Source: Actinomadura violacea (GTDB lineage Bacteria > Actinomycetota > Actinomycetes > Streptosporangiales > Streptosporangiaceae). Taken from it: 64,000 nucleotides of DNA. Positions 36,061 through 44,026 of the stretch are shown here, piece after piece. A program made the position numbers and the translations under genes. Under the pieces are notes generated by a model. It had not been told where the DNA came from. It made no database searches and saw only the letters and a list, made by a program, of their open reading frames with translations. Numbering within the stretch: the stretch's first letter is position 1; each line of letters opens with the position of its first letter. The DNA is taken from the NCBI RefSeq assembly GCF_017573465.1, contig NZ_JAGEPF010000008.1:186001-250000 (forward strand), in the 5' to 3' direction.

Positions 36061-36085
36061 GGGACGTACGTCCCGGCCACCGGGA
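36061..36085. promoter_or_regulatory. Palindrome and 15-bp motif in the hsaA-kshA divergent promoter
   Basis: GGGACGTACGTCCC (36061-36074) is a perfect 14-bp palindrome, overlapping by 4 bases TCCCGGCCACCGGGA (36071-36085), a copy of the 15-bp steroid-cluster motif with perfect 5-bp arms. About 30 bp on is TACCGT, a possible -10 for kshA. Confidence 0.55.
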
Positions 36086-36156
36086 CTTCCGGGACCGGAC
36101 CGCGGCGCTCGACCTACCGTTCGAATCACCCGTCCATCGCTGAAGGGATGATCCAC

Positions 36157-37308
36157 GTGACCGCAACCGAGTCGGACGCCGTCCGCAAGATCGAGGCGGA
36201 GGCCATCTCCTCCCGTTTCGCCCGGGGATGGCACTGCCTCGGGCTGGCCGAGACGTTCAAGGACGGCAAGCCCCACACGGTCAACGCGTTCGGGCAGAAG
36301 CTCGTGGTGTTCACCGGTGAGGACGGCAAGACCAACGTCCTGGACGGCTACTGCCGGCACATGGGCGGCGACCTGTCCGACGGCACCGTCAAGGGCAACG
36401 AGATCGCCTGCCCGTTCCACGACTGGCGCTGGGGCGGCGACGGCCGCTGCAAAAAGATCCCGTACGCGCGCCGCGTCCCGCTGCGCGCGCGCACGGCCGC
36501 GTGGCCGACGATGGAGAAGAACCAGCTGCTGTTCGTCTGGAACGACCCGGAGGGCAAGCAGCCGCCGGATGACGTGACGATCCCGGTGATCGAGGGCGCC
36601 GCCCGCGCCGACTGGACGGACTGGCGCTGGACGGAGCAGGTCGTCCACACCAACTGCCGCGAGATCATCGACAACGTCGTCGACATGGCGCACTTCTTCT
36701 ACATCCACAACTCGTTCCCGACGTTCTTCAAGAACATCTTCGAGGGACAGGTCGCGACGCAGATCATGAAGGGCAAGAGCCGGCCGGACGCGCGCCGCGA
36801 GGCGAGCGGCAGGGGCGGGCCGCGGATGCTCGGCAACACCTCCGTCGCGTCCTACCACGGCCCGTCGTTCATGATCGACGAGCTGACGTACCACTACGAG
36901 GGCTACGACCTGCAGTCGGTGCTGATCAACTGCCACTACCCGATCGACGAGCACTCGTTCTCGCTGCACTCGGGGATCATCGTCCAGCACAGCGACAAGC
37001 TGCCGCCGGAGGTCGCCGAGGCGACCGCGGAGAAGCTGTCCACCTTCATCCTCACCGGGTTCGAGCAGGACGTCGCGATCTGGAAGCGCAAGGCCCGCAT
37101 CGACAACCCGCTGCTGTGCGAGGAGGACGGCCCGGTCTACCAGCTGCGCCGCTGGTACCAGCAGTTCTACGTGGACGCCGCCGACGTGCAGCCGGAGATG
37201 ACCGACCGGTTCGAGTTCGAGATCGACACGACGCGGCCGGTCGAGTCGTGGGAGAAGGAGGTCGAGGAGAACCTCGCGCGCCGGGCCTCCGAAGGGGCCT
37301 CGGCGTGA
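36157..37308 (+). CDS. kshA: KshA, 3-ketosteroid 9-alpha-hydroxylase oxygenase (Rieske)
   Basis: 383 aa from GTG 36157, chosen because AAGGG (36143-36147) is 9 bp upstream; the in-frame ATG 36148 touches that site. Rieske ligands Cys66, His68, Cys85, His88 (C-x-H-x16-C-x2-H) and mononuclear iron ligands His179 and His184 in DMAHFFYIH with Asp176/Asn173 nearby and a later Asp305 fit KshA. It hydroxylates C9 of 3-ketosteroids; with KstD this splits ring B. The reductase KshB is absent from the window. The next gene starts inside its stop codon. Confidence 0.9.
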   Translation: MTATESDAVRKIEAEAISSRFARGWHCLGLAETFKDGKPHTVNAFGQKLVVFTGEDGKTNVLDGYCRHMGGDLSDGTVKGNEIACPFHDWRWGGDGRCKKIPYARRVPLRARTAAWPTMEKNQLLFVWNDPEGKQPPDDVTIPVIEGAARADWTDWRWTEQVVHTNCREIIDNVVDMAHFFYIHNSFPTFFKNIFEGQVATQIMKGKSRPDARREASGRGGPRMLGNTSVASYHGPSFMIDELTYHYEGYDLQSVLINCHYPIDEHSFSLHSGIIVQHSDKLPPEVAEATAEKLSTFILTGFEQDVAIWKRKARIDNPLLCEEDGPVYQLRRWYQQFYVDAADVQPEMTDRFEFEIDTTRPVESWEKEVEENLARRASEGASA

Positions 37309-37562
37309 CGGTCCGCCAGGACGAGCGGCTGGCGGACGGGCCGCTGCTGCCCGTCCGCTGCCGCCGCTGCGCCGCCGAGGTGCTGGTGCGCAAGTCGAGC
37401 TGGGAGCAGACGAGCATCCAGTGGACGGCGCAGGCCCGCGCCGCCTGCCCCGAGCTCGCCGCGGACCCGCACGAGACGTGCCCGGCGCTGCGCTCGGCGA
37501 TCCAGGAGGCCGCGCTGACCGGGGCGATCACGGTGGTGGACGATCAGGTGATCGATGAGTGA
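37305..37562 (+). CDS. Small Cys-rich protein translationally coupled to KshA
   Basis: 85 aa from GTG 37305, overlapping the kshA stop (GTGA) and the next SDR start by 8 bp. Cys19 and Cys22 form a CRRC pair and Cys48 and Cys59 follow, with a Trp/Gln-rich stretch SSWEQTSIQWTAQAR between. It could be a zinc ribbon or a small iron-sulfur protein, although the spacing does not match plant-type or bacterial ferredoxins. No family is recognised with certainty. Overlap on both sides implies a role tied to KshA or the following dehydrogenase. Confidence 0.75.
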   Translation: MTVRQDERLADGPLLPVRCRRCAAEVLVRKSSWEQTSIQWTAQARAACPELAADPHETCPALRSAIQEAALTGAITVVDDQVIDE

Positions 37563-38355
37563 GGCGCTGGCCGGCCGGTCCGCGATCGTGACGGGCGCCG
37601 GCGACGGCATCGGGCGCGGCGTCGCCCGCCGGTTCGCCGCCGAGGGCGCCCGCGTCCTGGTCGCGGAGCTGAACCCGGAGACGGGCGAGCGGGTCGCCCG
37701 CGAGCTGGCCGAGGAGTTCGGGGCGGACGCCCGGTTCGTCCCGACCGACGTGACCGACCGCGACCAGGTCGAGGCCATGGTCGCGTTCTGCGCGGACCTG
37801 TGGGGAAGCGTGGACGTCCTGGTCAACAACGCCTGGGGCGCCGGGACCGTCAGCCGTGTCGAGACCAAGACCGACGAGCAGCTCGCCCGCGGTTTCGCGA
37901 TGGGCTACTACGGCCCGTTCTGGGCGATGCGCGCCGCGTTCCCGCACATGAAGAAGCAGGGCTGGGGGCGCGTGATCAACATGTGCTCGCTGAACGGTGT
38001 CAACGCGCACATGGGCAGCCTGGAGTACAACTCGGCGAAGGAGGCGCTGCGCACGCTGACCCGCACGGCGGCCCGCGAGTGGGCGCCGACCGGCGTCGTG
38101 GTCAACGCCGTCTGCCCGGGCGCGAAGAGCGCCGCGTTCCACCGGATGGCGGCCGAGCACCCCGAGATCGAGGCCGCCGCCGACGCCGCCAACCCGATGG
38201 GCCGCCTCGGCGACCCCGAGACCGACATCGCGCCGGTCGCGGTGTTCCTGGCCTCCGAAGGCGCCCGCTACCTGACCGGAAACACCCTGTTCGTGGACGG
38301 CGGCTCGCACATCAACGGCGTCGCCTGGACCCCGGACCTGGACGGAGAACAATGA
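37555..38355 (+). CDS. Short-chain dehydrogenase (steroid cluster)
   Basis: 266 aa, ATG 37555. TGAGDGIGRGVARRFAAEGA, NNAWGAGTV in place of NNAG, YNSAKEALRTL with the catalytic Tyr and Lys, Ser in MCSLNG, and VDGGSHI at the end. A tail of ~15 residues (NGVAWTPDLDGEQ) extends past the usual C-terminus. It is part of the kshA operon and overlaps the following SDR by an ATGA. It is likely a hydroxysteroid or hydroxyacyl-CoA dehydrogenase; position unknown. Confidence 0.84.
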   Translation: MSEALAGRSAIVTGAGDGIGRGVARRFAAEGARVLVAELNPETGERVARELAEEFGADARFVPTDVTDRDQVEAMVAFCADLWGSVDVLVNNAWGAGTVSRVETKTDEQLARGFAMGYYGPFWAMRAAFPHMKKQGWGRVINMCSLNGVNAHMGSLEYNSAKEALRTLTRTAAREWAPTGVVVNAVCPGAKSAAFHRMAAEHPEIEAAADAANPMGRLGDPETDIAPVAVFLASEGARYLTGNTLFVDGGSHINGVAWTPDLDGEQ

Positions 38356-39140
38356 TCGACCGCTATGGCCCGTGGGCCGTCATCGCCGGCGGCTCCGAGG
38401 GCGTCGGCTCCGCCTTCGCCCACCGGCTGGCCGACGCGGGGCTGAACCTCGTGCTGATCGCCCGCAAGCCCGAGCCGCTGGAGCGCACCGCCGAGGAGGT
38501 CCGCGCCAAGGGCGTGCAGGTCCGCACCATCGAGCTGGACCTCGTCGCCCCGGACCCGCTGAAGCGGATCCGGGAGGTGACCGACGGCCTGGACGTCGGG
38601 CTGCTGATCTTCAACGCGGGCGCCAACAGCTACGGCCACGAGTTCGTGTCCGGCGACCTGGACCGCTTCCAGGGCGTCATCGACCTGAACATCACCGCGC
38701 AGCTGTCCCTGACGCAGCACTTCGGCGCGCTGATGAAGGAGCGCGGGCGCGGCGGGATCCTGCTGGTCGGCTCGCTCGCCGGCTACATGGGCCAGCCGCA
38801 GATCAGCATCTACTCGGCGGTGAAGGCGTTCGGCCGCGTGTTCGCCGAGGGGCTGTGGCTGGAGCTGCGCGAGCACGGCGTGGACGTGCTGGAACTCGTC
38901 CTCGGCGTCACCCGCACCCCGGCGATGGAACGTGCCGGCCTCAACATGGACATCCCGGGCCTGAACGTCGCCGAGCCCGACGACATCGCCCGCGAGGGCC
39001 TGGAGCACCTCGCCGACGGCCCGATCTGGGTCGCGGGCGGCAACTACCGGGCCGCGCAGAAGCGCGCCGGCTTCCCCCGCGACGAACTCGTCTCGGGCGC
39101 CCACGAGGCCATGAAGCGGATGCTCCCGAAGCCGTCCTGA
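38352..39140 (+). CDS. Short-chain dehydrogenase, DltE/KR-like group
   Basis: 262 aa from ATG 38352. Nucleotide motif GGSEGVGSAFAHRLADAG, ARKPEPLERTAEEVRAKG, FNAGANSYG and YSAVKAFGRVFAEGLW resemble the 17-beta-HSD12/estradiol-dehydrogenase-like and DltE SDRs, distinct from the preceding SDR. The C-terminus lacks the usual DGG motif and ends in a helix. Last gene of the kshA operon, followed by a strong hairpin. Confidence 0.84.
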   Translation: MIDRYGPWAVIAGGSEGVGSAFAHRLADAGLNLVLIARKPEPLERTAEEVRAKGVQVRTIELDLVAPDPLKRIREVTDGLDVGLLIFNAGANSYGHEFVSGDLDRFQGVIDLNITAQLSLTQHFGALMKERGRGGILLVGSLAGYMGQPQISIYSAVKAFGRVFAEGLWLELREHGVDVLELVLGVTRTPAMERAGLNMDIPGLNVAEPDDIAREGLEHLADGPIWVAGGNYRAAQKRAGFPRDELVSGAHEAMKRMLPKPS

Positions 39141-39153
39141 CCTCTGCTCTCTC

Positions 39154-39182
39154 CGGCCGCCCCGGCTCGTCCGGGGCGGCCG
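39154..39182. terminator. Bidirectional terminator hairpin closing the steroid region
   Basis: CGGCCGCCCCGG (39154-39165) and CCGGGGCGGCCG (39171-39182) with a 5-base loop lie between the convergent SDR (ends 39140) and MarR (ends 39186) genes. Confidence 0.8.
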
Positions 39183-39185
39183 TCG

Positions 39186-39620
39186 TCATGCCGTGCCGCC
39201 GACGTGCGACTCGTAGAGCCGCTTCAGCAGAGCGTTCAGCCGGGCGCGTTCCGCCGGGTCGAGGGCGCTCAGGAACCCGTCCTGCTCCTCGGCCGCCGCG
39301 TCCGCGACCGCCTTGACGAGCGCGCTCCCCCGTCCGGTGAGTGCGACGGTGCGGCGGCGCCGGTCCGTCTCGTCCGGACGCCGCTCGACGAGGCCCCGCT
39401 TCGCCAGGGAGTCGAGCACGGCGACGATGTTGCGGGCGTCCACGGCGACGAGCCCCGCGAGCCGCCGCTGCCCCTGCGGGCCGTGCTCGTCGAGCGTCAC
39501 CAGGACCGCGTACTGCCCCTGCGTCAGGTCGTGCGCGGCGAGGAACGCCGTCCACGACCGCGCCGTCAGCGACCCCAGCCGGGCCAGCAGGAATCCCGTC
39601 CCCCGCTCGTAGGCGTTCAC
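39186..39620 (-). CDS. MarR family regulator
   Basis: 144 aa from GTG 39620. MarR winged helix: LTQGQYAVLVTLDEHGPQGQ, VAVDARNIVAVLDSLAKRG and the DR-wing RRPDETDRRRRTVALTGRG. TAGAAT (minus strand, 39627-39632) lies 6 bp before the start, implying a leaderless mRNA. It diverges from an alpha/beta hydrolase gene with an inverted repeat between them, the usual arrangement for local control of the neighbour (inference). Confidence 0.88.
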   Translation of the reverse strand: MNAYERGTGFLLARLGSLTARSWTAFLAAHDLTQGQYAVLVTLDEHGPQGQRRLAGLVAVDARNIVAVLDSLAKRGLVERRPDETDRRRRTVALTGRGSALVKAVADAAAEEQDGFLSALDPAERARLNALLKRLYESHVGGTA

Positions 39621-39626
39621 AACCGC

Positions 39627-39646
39627 ATTCTAGACATGCTTCATGT
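39627..39646. promoter_or_regulatory. MarR promoter and candidate operator
   Basis: The minus-strand -10 TAGAAT (39627-39632) is followed by a perfect inverted repeat ACATG-CTT-CATGT (39634-39646) in the divergent gap of MarR and the hydrolase. A MarR dimer there would repress both genes. Confidence 0.55.
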
Positions 39647-39667
39647 GCTTTGTGATAGACATGGAAC

Positions 39668-40504
39668 ATGTCAATTCGTGAGGCCCGCGTCCCCATCGAC
39701 GGCCACGTGCTTTACGTCGCCGAGTCCGGCGACCCGCACGGGCGGCCGTTCCTGTTCCTGCACGGCTGGCCCGAGTCATGGCGGACGTGGACGGGCGTCA
39801 TGGCCGCCGCGCCCGCCGGCGCCCGCTTCATCGCGATCGACCTCCCCGGCATCGGCGAGTCCACCGGGCCCGCCACCGGCGGCTCCAAAACCGCCCTCGC
39901 CGAGCTCGTCCACAGCCTTGTGGACGAGCTCGGCCTGGCCGACCTCACCCTCGTCGGCCACGACGCCGGAGGCATGATCGCCTACGCGTACCTCCGCCGG
40001 TACGCCGTCGCCCGCGCCGTCATCATGAACACGGTGATCCCCGGCGTGGCCCCGTGGAACGACGTCCTGCGCAACCCCTACATCTGGCACTTCGGCCTGC
40101 ACGCCGTCCCGGCACTGCCTGAAACGCTCGTCCGGGGCCGCGAGCGCGAGTACTTCGACTACTTCTACGACGTGCTGTCCGCCGACCCGTCACGCATCAC
40201 CCCCGAATCACGCGCCGCCCACGCCGCCGCCTACGGCGGCGCCGCGCTCACCGCCGGCTTCGACCTCTACCGCGCGTTCACCCAGGACGCGAAGGACAAC
40301 GCCGCCCACACCGACCCCACCCCGACCCCGCTCCTCTACCTGCGCGGCGACGGCGAGGGCGGCGACATCGACGCCTACGCGCAAGGCTTCCGCGACGCCG
40401 GCGTCCGCGACCTCACCACCGCGACCATCAAGGACACCGGCCACTTCGCCCAGGAGGAGCAGCCGGCGCAGGTGTGGTCGCACATCGAATCCTTCGCCGG
40501 GTGA
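39668..40504 (+). CDS. Alpha/beta hydrolase, epoxide-hydrolase/haloalkane-dehalogenase type
   Basis: 278 aa, ATG 39668. HGWPESWRTW with the HGxP oxyanion motif and nucleophile Asp in GHDAGGMIAYAYLRRY are typical of epoxide hydrolases and related enzymes; a cap domain with FDYFYDVLSA follows, and the catalytic His is in DTGHFAQEEQP. The nucleophile being Asp rather than Ser argues against an esterase. Substrate unknown. It is paired with the divergent MarR gene. Confidence 0.85.
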   Translation: MSIREARVPIDGHVLYVAESGDPHGRPFLFLHGWPESWRTWTGVMAAAPAGARFIAIDLPGIGESTGPATGGSKTALAELVHSLVDELGLADLTLVGHDAGGMIAYAYLRRYAVARAVIMNTVIPGVAPWNDVLRNPYIWHFGLHAVPALPETLVRGREREYFDYFYDVLSADPSRITPESRAAHAAAYGGAALTAGFDLYRAFTQDAKDNAAHTDPTPTPLLYLRGDGEGGDIDAYAQGFRDAGVRDLTTATIKDTGHFAQEEQPAQVWSHIESFAG

Positions 40505-40576
40505 AAGATCGCGGGGGTCCCATGACATGTGCAGGTGACCGCCCCAGAGGAGGCCGCATGCGGAGGACCCCCGCAC

Positions 40577-41098
40577 ATGGATGAGAAGGAGTTCGCGGAC
40601 GTGTACGCCGCGACCCACAGAGCACTGCTCGGCTACGCGCTGCGCCGCTGCGACACCCCCGAGGACGCCGCCGACGTCGTCGCCGAGACCTTCACGATCG
40701 CCTGGCGGCGCGCCGCCGACGTCCCGTCCGGCGACGAGGCCCGGCTGTGGCTGTTCGGGGTGGCGCGCCGCGTCCTCGCCAACCACCGGCGCGGCGTCCG
40801 GCGCCACGAGCACAAGACGGCGGCGCTGCGCGCCGAACTGTCCGCGCCCGTCCACGACGACTCCCCCGTCGCCGAGGTGTTCCACGGCCTCCCGGCCCGC
40901 GACCGCGAACTCCTCACGCTCGTCGCGTGGGAGGGGCTGTCCGTCCCGGAGATCGCCGCGGTGCTCGGCTGCTCCCGCAACGCCGTGAGCATCCGCCTGC
41001 ACCGCGCCCGCAAGCGCTTCGCCCGCGCCCTGCGCGCCGCCGGAGTCGACCGACGCGAGCCGGGCAGGCCCGTCCTGAGCAGGAGCGAGCTGGCATGA
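40577..41098 (+). CDS. ECF-type RNA polymerase sigma factor
   Basis: 173 aa from ATG 40577 (GGAGG 10 bp upstream). Region 2 (YAATHRALLGYALRRCDTPE, DVVAETFTIAWRR) and region 4 (LPARDRELLTLVAWEGLSVP, EIAAVLGCSRNAVSIRLHRA) are complete and joined by a short linker. An ATGA overlap couples it to the next gene, encoding a membrane-anchored protein, the standard layout of an ECF sigma factor and its partner. Target promoters unknown. Confidence 0.9.
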   Translation: MDEKEFADVYAATHRALLGYALRRCDTPEDAADVVAETFTIAWRRAADVPSGDEARLWLFGVARRVLANHRRGVRRHEHKTAALRAELSAPVHDDSPVAEVFHGLPARDRELLTLVAWEGLSVPEIAAVLGCSRNAVSIRLHRARKRFARALRAAGVDRREPGRPVLSRSELA

Positions 41099-41994
41099 CG
41101 AACCCGGTCGACGACCTCGTGGCGTCCCTGAACCCCGTCCGCGCCGACGCCGTCGCACCATCGGACGCGGCGTCCCGCACCCTCCTGACGGCCATCACCA
41201 CGGAGCCCGCCCCGGCCCCGCGCCGCCGCTTCCGCCCGCACCTGCGCCTGCGCCTGCGCCTGCGCTTCGCGGTCGCCGCCGCCGTGGCCGTCGCCGCCAC
41301 CGCGGCGCTCACCGCCCTTCCCGCCCGCGACTCCGGCCCGCTGCGCAGCTACGCCAACGCCGCCGTGCGGATCGACGTGACGGGCGACGGCGAGTACGAG
41401 GTCGAGGTCAAGGACGCCTACGCCGACCAGCGCGAGTTCCGCGAGGCGTTCGCGAGGTTCGGCCTGGACGTCCGGCTGCGGATCGTGCCGGTGTCGCCCG
41501 GCGAGGAGCGCCGGGTCGTCCGCGTCGGCCCCCTGCACGCCGCGAGCGGCGACCTGCCGCCGGGCGGCGTGACCGGCACGTCCGACACCGACCTGACATG
41601 CCCGGCGGACCGGGGCGCCTGCCCGCTCCGCGTCCGGCTCGGCGGCACGATGTTCCATCTGGAGGGCGCCGACATCGTCCTCGGCCGCATCGCCCGCCCC
41701 GGCGAGCTCTACCAGGACACCGGGCCGAGGCCCGGCGACCACCCGAAGAGCCTGGACCTCACCGGCCGCACCGTCCGCCAGGCCCTCGCAGACCTCGACC
41801 GCCGCGGCCTGACCTGCGCGTTCTTCCTCGGCGAGTTCAAGCCCGACGGCTCGGGCGGCGGCTGGGACGCGCCCGCGACCTGGCGTCCTTCCGGCGACCG
41901 CCGCATCACCGGCGCCTGGATGCGCAGCTCGAACTCGGTCGGCCTCGTCGTCACCCCGCAGAAGGGCGACCCCGAACCCGTCCCGGACAACTGA
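41095..41994 (+). CDS. Single-pass membrane protein paired with the ECF sigma factor
   Basis: 299 aa, ATG 41095. A cytoplasmic N-terminus of ~50 residues ends in the repetitive basic run LRLRLRLRF (from CTGCGC repeats at DNA level), then one helix (AVAAAVAVAATAALTALPA) and an extracellular domain with two Cys in TCPADRGACPL. The layout is that of the CU044_5270-like proteins that follow ECF sigma genes in Streptosporangiales; it may act as an anti-sigma or sensor (inference), as a classical zinc HxxxCxxC motif is absent. Confidence 0.78.
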   Translation: MTNPVDDLVASLNPVRADAVAPSDAASRTLLTAITTEPAPAPRRRFRPHLRLRLRLRFAVAAAVAVAATAALTALPARDSGPLRSYANAAVRIDVTGDGEYEVEVKDAYADQREFREAFARFGLDVRLRIVPVSPGEERRVVRVGPLHAASGDLPPGGVTGTSDTDLTCPADRGACPLRVRLGGTMFHLEGADIVLGRIARPGELYQDTGPRPGDHPKSLDLTGRTVRQALADLDRRGLTCAFFLGEFKPDGSGGGWDAPATWRPSGDRRITGAWMRSSNSVGLVVTPQKGDPEPVPDN

Positions 41995-41998
41995 CCCC

Positions 41999-42031
41999 GC
42001 GCCCGTGCTCCCGAGGCCGGGGCACGGGCGC
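41999..42031. terminator. Bidirectional hairpin
   Basis: GCGCCCGTGC (41999-42008) and GCACGGGCGC (42022-42031) form a perfect stem extended by G-T and G-C pairs, between convergent genes ending at 41994 and 42038. Confidence 0.75.
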
Positions 42032-42037
42032 ACCGTC

Positions 42038-42388
42038 TCACCACGTCGCCGGGAACATGCGGTGCCTGAGCAGCCGGCCGACCCTTTCGGCCGCCGCATT
42101 GACGTCCCCGCACGGGAACAGGAAACGGCTCCGACCTCGCAGCGCCTCGCAATAGGCCCACCCGGTTCCGGGCACGGCGCGCACGCCCACGACGACGCCC
42201 ACGTCCTCGGCGACGCCGCTCGCATAAATCCACAACAGCGGCTCCGCAAAAGGAAAGCGGTCGTCCCGGTAGAACTTCACGCACCGCCAGCCGTCCATTC
42301 GCACGGCGACGGACAAGTGATCCAGATATCGGACGGCGCATTCCCTGCGCCGGTACGTCCGCCACTTCGGGAGAACCCGGCCGGGCAT
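42038..42388 (-). CDS. Hypothetical protein coupled to the SpoIIAB-like ATPase
   Basis: 116 aa from ATG 42388, overlapping the ATPase stop (ATGA). It is rich in Arg, Trp and Tyr (RRRECAVRYLDHLSVAVRMD; FYRDDRFPFAEPLLWIYASG) and looks like a compact alpha/beta domain with no membrane helix. No family is recognised. Proteins of this size often follow HATPase genes in clusters with XRE/DUF397 genes in actinomycetes, so it may be part of that signalling module. Confidence 0.7.
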   Translation of the reverse strand: MPGRVLPKWRTYRRRECAVRYLDHLSVAVRMDGWRCVKFYRDDRFPFAEPLLWIYASGVAEDVGVVVGVRAVPGTGWAYCEALRGRSRFLFPCGDVNAAAERVGRLLRHRMFPATW

Positions 42389-42834
42389 CAGAAGGCGACC
42401 TCCGCCCAGACCCACTTGCCGGGGCTCGTCCGCTCCACACCGCACCGGCTCGCGAGGGCCTGGACGATCGGCAGGCCCCATCCGCCCGTCCCGTCGTCGT
42501 GCCCCGCGTCCAGCGCGCACGCGTCGGGGACGATGTCGTCCGGTGCCAGTTCCACCACCGGCTTGGCGACCGGCAGGGCGTCCGAGGCGTCCCACACCCG
42601 GAGCACGACGGCCCGCGCCTCCCGCACGAACCTGATCCGGATCTCCCGGTCCGGCGTGCTTTGTATCGCATTCGCGACCAGTTCCCCGGCAATGAGATGA
42701 ACGTCCCCCACCAGGGCCGGCAGACCCCATTCGGCGAGCCGAAACTCGATCAGCGCCCGCACCATACCCGGCACCGTGGACGCCGCCAGGCAAACCACGT
42801 CCAAGTCGCCCGAATTAGCGGCTTTAATCCCCAC
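42388..42834 (-). CDS. SpoIIAB/RsbW-like ATP-binding regulatory protein
   Basis: 148 aa from GTG 42834 with GGGGGAGGTC upstream. HATPase_c_2 fold: N-box VGDVHLIAGELVANAIQ, G1 VLRVWDASDALPV and G2 GTGGWGLPIVQALASRCG. There is no phospho-acceptor or sensor domain, as in anti-sigma-type kinases, which are abundant in actinomycetes and act on STAS antagonists or sigma factors. It diverges from the XRE gene. The target is unknown. Confidence 0.87.
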   Translation of the reverse strand: MGIKAANSGDLDVVCLAASTVPGMVRALIEFRLAEWGLPALVGDVHLIAGELVANAIQSTPDREIRIRFVREARAVVLRVWDASDALPVAKPVVELAPDDIVPDACALDAGHDDGTGGWGLPIVQALASRCGVERTSPGKWVWAEVAF

Positions 42835-42942
42835 GACCTCCCCCTTCCTTCCCGGGTTTTCCAGGACAAGAGTGCGGCTCGCTGATTACCCTGACCACAC
42901 TTTCAGCACCATCGAAAACAAAGGATCTACAGGGAGGGACCG

Positions 42943-43752
42943 ATGGAAAGCCACGACGCGCTCGACCCGCGCTCCTCGCTCTGGGACCTCGTCGCAGTCC
43001 AACTGCGAAATCTCCGCACGACCCACGGTTGGACGTGCCAGCAGGTAGGCGACGTCGCCAGGGCCAGTCGCTCGCATGTTTCAAACTGGGAAGCGGGCCG
43101 CCGCCGCCCGAATCAGGCGAACCTCGCACCACTCGACGAGGCATGGGACACCGCCGACCTGCTGACGTCCCTCGCCGAGCACGCCAAGAACGGCCAGGAC
43201 CGCCCCCGGGCCGGCTCCTTTCTCGAATACGAGCGCACGGCCACGTCGATCAAGAACTACACGTCGGACGTCGTCTTCGGGCTCCTGCAAAGCGAGGGCT
43301 ACGCAAGGGCGCTCTTCCGGCGGGGCGGAGTGGTGGACGATATCGACGCCGCAGTCGCGGAACGACTCGGACGCCAAGAACGCCTCTATGAAGCGAAGCC
43401 GCCCAAGCTCTGGGTGATCCTGGCACAGCCGGTGCTGTGGTGGCAGGTGGGCGACTCACGAGTGATGCGAGGGCAGCTCGAACATCTACTTGAGGTCGCA
43501 CGGCTCGAGCACGTGAGTCTGAGAGTGTTCCCCGTCTCGGCCGGCTGGCCGGGTGTCAGCGGCTCACTCAGCCTCATGGCCACGAGTGACAGCGAGGTCG
43601 CTTATCTGGAATCCGGGCGCATGGGGAGGGTCGTCGAGCGCCCCGTCGAAGTTCGTGAGCTGAGCGTAGGCTACGACGGGATCGGAGCACGTGCGCTTCC
43701 CGAAGACCAATCCCGAACGCTGATCGAGCACATGCTGGGACTGATGAGATGA
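42943..43752 (+). CDS. XRE-family helix-turn-helix protein with DUF5753
   Basis: 269 aa from ATG 42943 with AGGGAGGGACC upstream. N-terminal HTH (residues ~18-50: QLRNLRTTHGWTCQQVGDVA, RASRSHVSNWEAGRRRP), then the DUF5753 domain (VVFGLLQSEGYARALFR; VAYLESGRMGRVVERP). This family is nearly always paired with a DUF397 gene, as here (4-bp overlap), the arrangement known from Streptomyces abaA/bldB-type and WhiJ systems controlling development. Base composition is lower in GC than neighbouring genes, hinting at a different history. Confidence 0.9.
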   Translation: MESHDALDPRSSLWDLVAVQLRNLRTTHGWTCQQVGDVARASRSHVSNWEAGRRRPNQANLAPLDEAWDTADLLTSLAEHAKNGQDRPRAGSFLEYERTATSIKNYTSDVVFGLLQSEGYARALFRRGGVVDDIDAAVAERLGRQERLYEAKPPKLWVILAQPVLWWQVGDSRVMRGQLEHLLEVARLEHVSLRVFPVSAGWPGVSGSLSLMATSDSEVAYLESGRMGRVVERPVEVRELSVGYDGIGARALPEDQSRTLIEHMLGLMR

Positions 43753-43934
43753 CCACTTGGCGAAAGTCCAGCTACAGCGACGAGACCGGGGGCCAGTGCG
43801 TCGAATTGGCTCGCCTTTCCCACGGCATCGGCATCCGTGACAGCAAGAACCCGGAGGCGGGCCACCTCCGGCTCCCCCGCTCGGCCTTCGCCGCCCTCCT
43901 CACCGATCTGAAGCGTGACCAACCGTCCAACTGA
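43749..43934 (+). CDS. DUF397 protein (partner of the XRE regulator)
   Basis: 61 aa, ATG 43749 overlapping the XRE stop. The family is recognised by TTWRKSSYSDETGGQCVELA, IGIRDSKNPEAGHLRLP and FAALLTDLK. Such small proteins are thought to antagonise the adjacent DNA-binding partner in WhiJ-like systems. Confidence 0.92.
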   Translation: MTTWRKSSYSDETGGQCVELARLSHGIGIRDSKNPEAGHLRLPRSAFAALLTDLKRDQPSN

Positions 43935-43958
43935 CGGACGCGGGACGAGGACCGGTGC

Positions 43959-44020
43959 GTTGAGTGTCGGCATGTCGCCCTTAAGGAGCGGGTTTTAAGG
44001 GCGACACGCCGACACTCAAC
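43959..44020. repeat. 62-bp palindromic repeat, copy 2
   Basis: Arms GTTGAGTGTCGGC-A-TGTCG (43959-43977) and CGACACGCCGACACTCAAC (44002-44020), one mismatch, with nested CCCTTAA/TTAAGGG and a 10-base loop. It starts 25 bp after the DUF397 stop and ends 6 bp before the DUF559 stop, i.e. between convergent genes. Confidence 0.85.
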
Positions 44021-44026
44021 GAGGGG

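Noticed and set aside
42388..43934. XRE/DUF397/ATPase group as a toxin-antitoxin system
   Set aside because: The DUF397-XRE pair is a known regulatory pair of actinomycetes; no toxin domain is present.
43959..44020. Palindrome copies as terminal repeats of the IS630 element
   Set aside because: The IS ends are defined by TA duplications at 45072 and 46269 and different inverted repeats; the palindromes lie outside.
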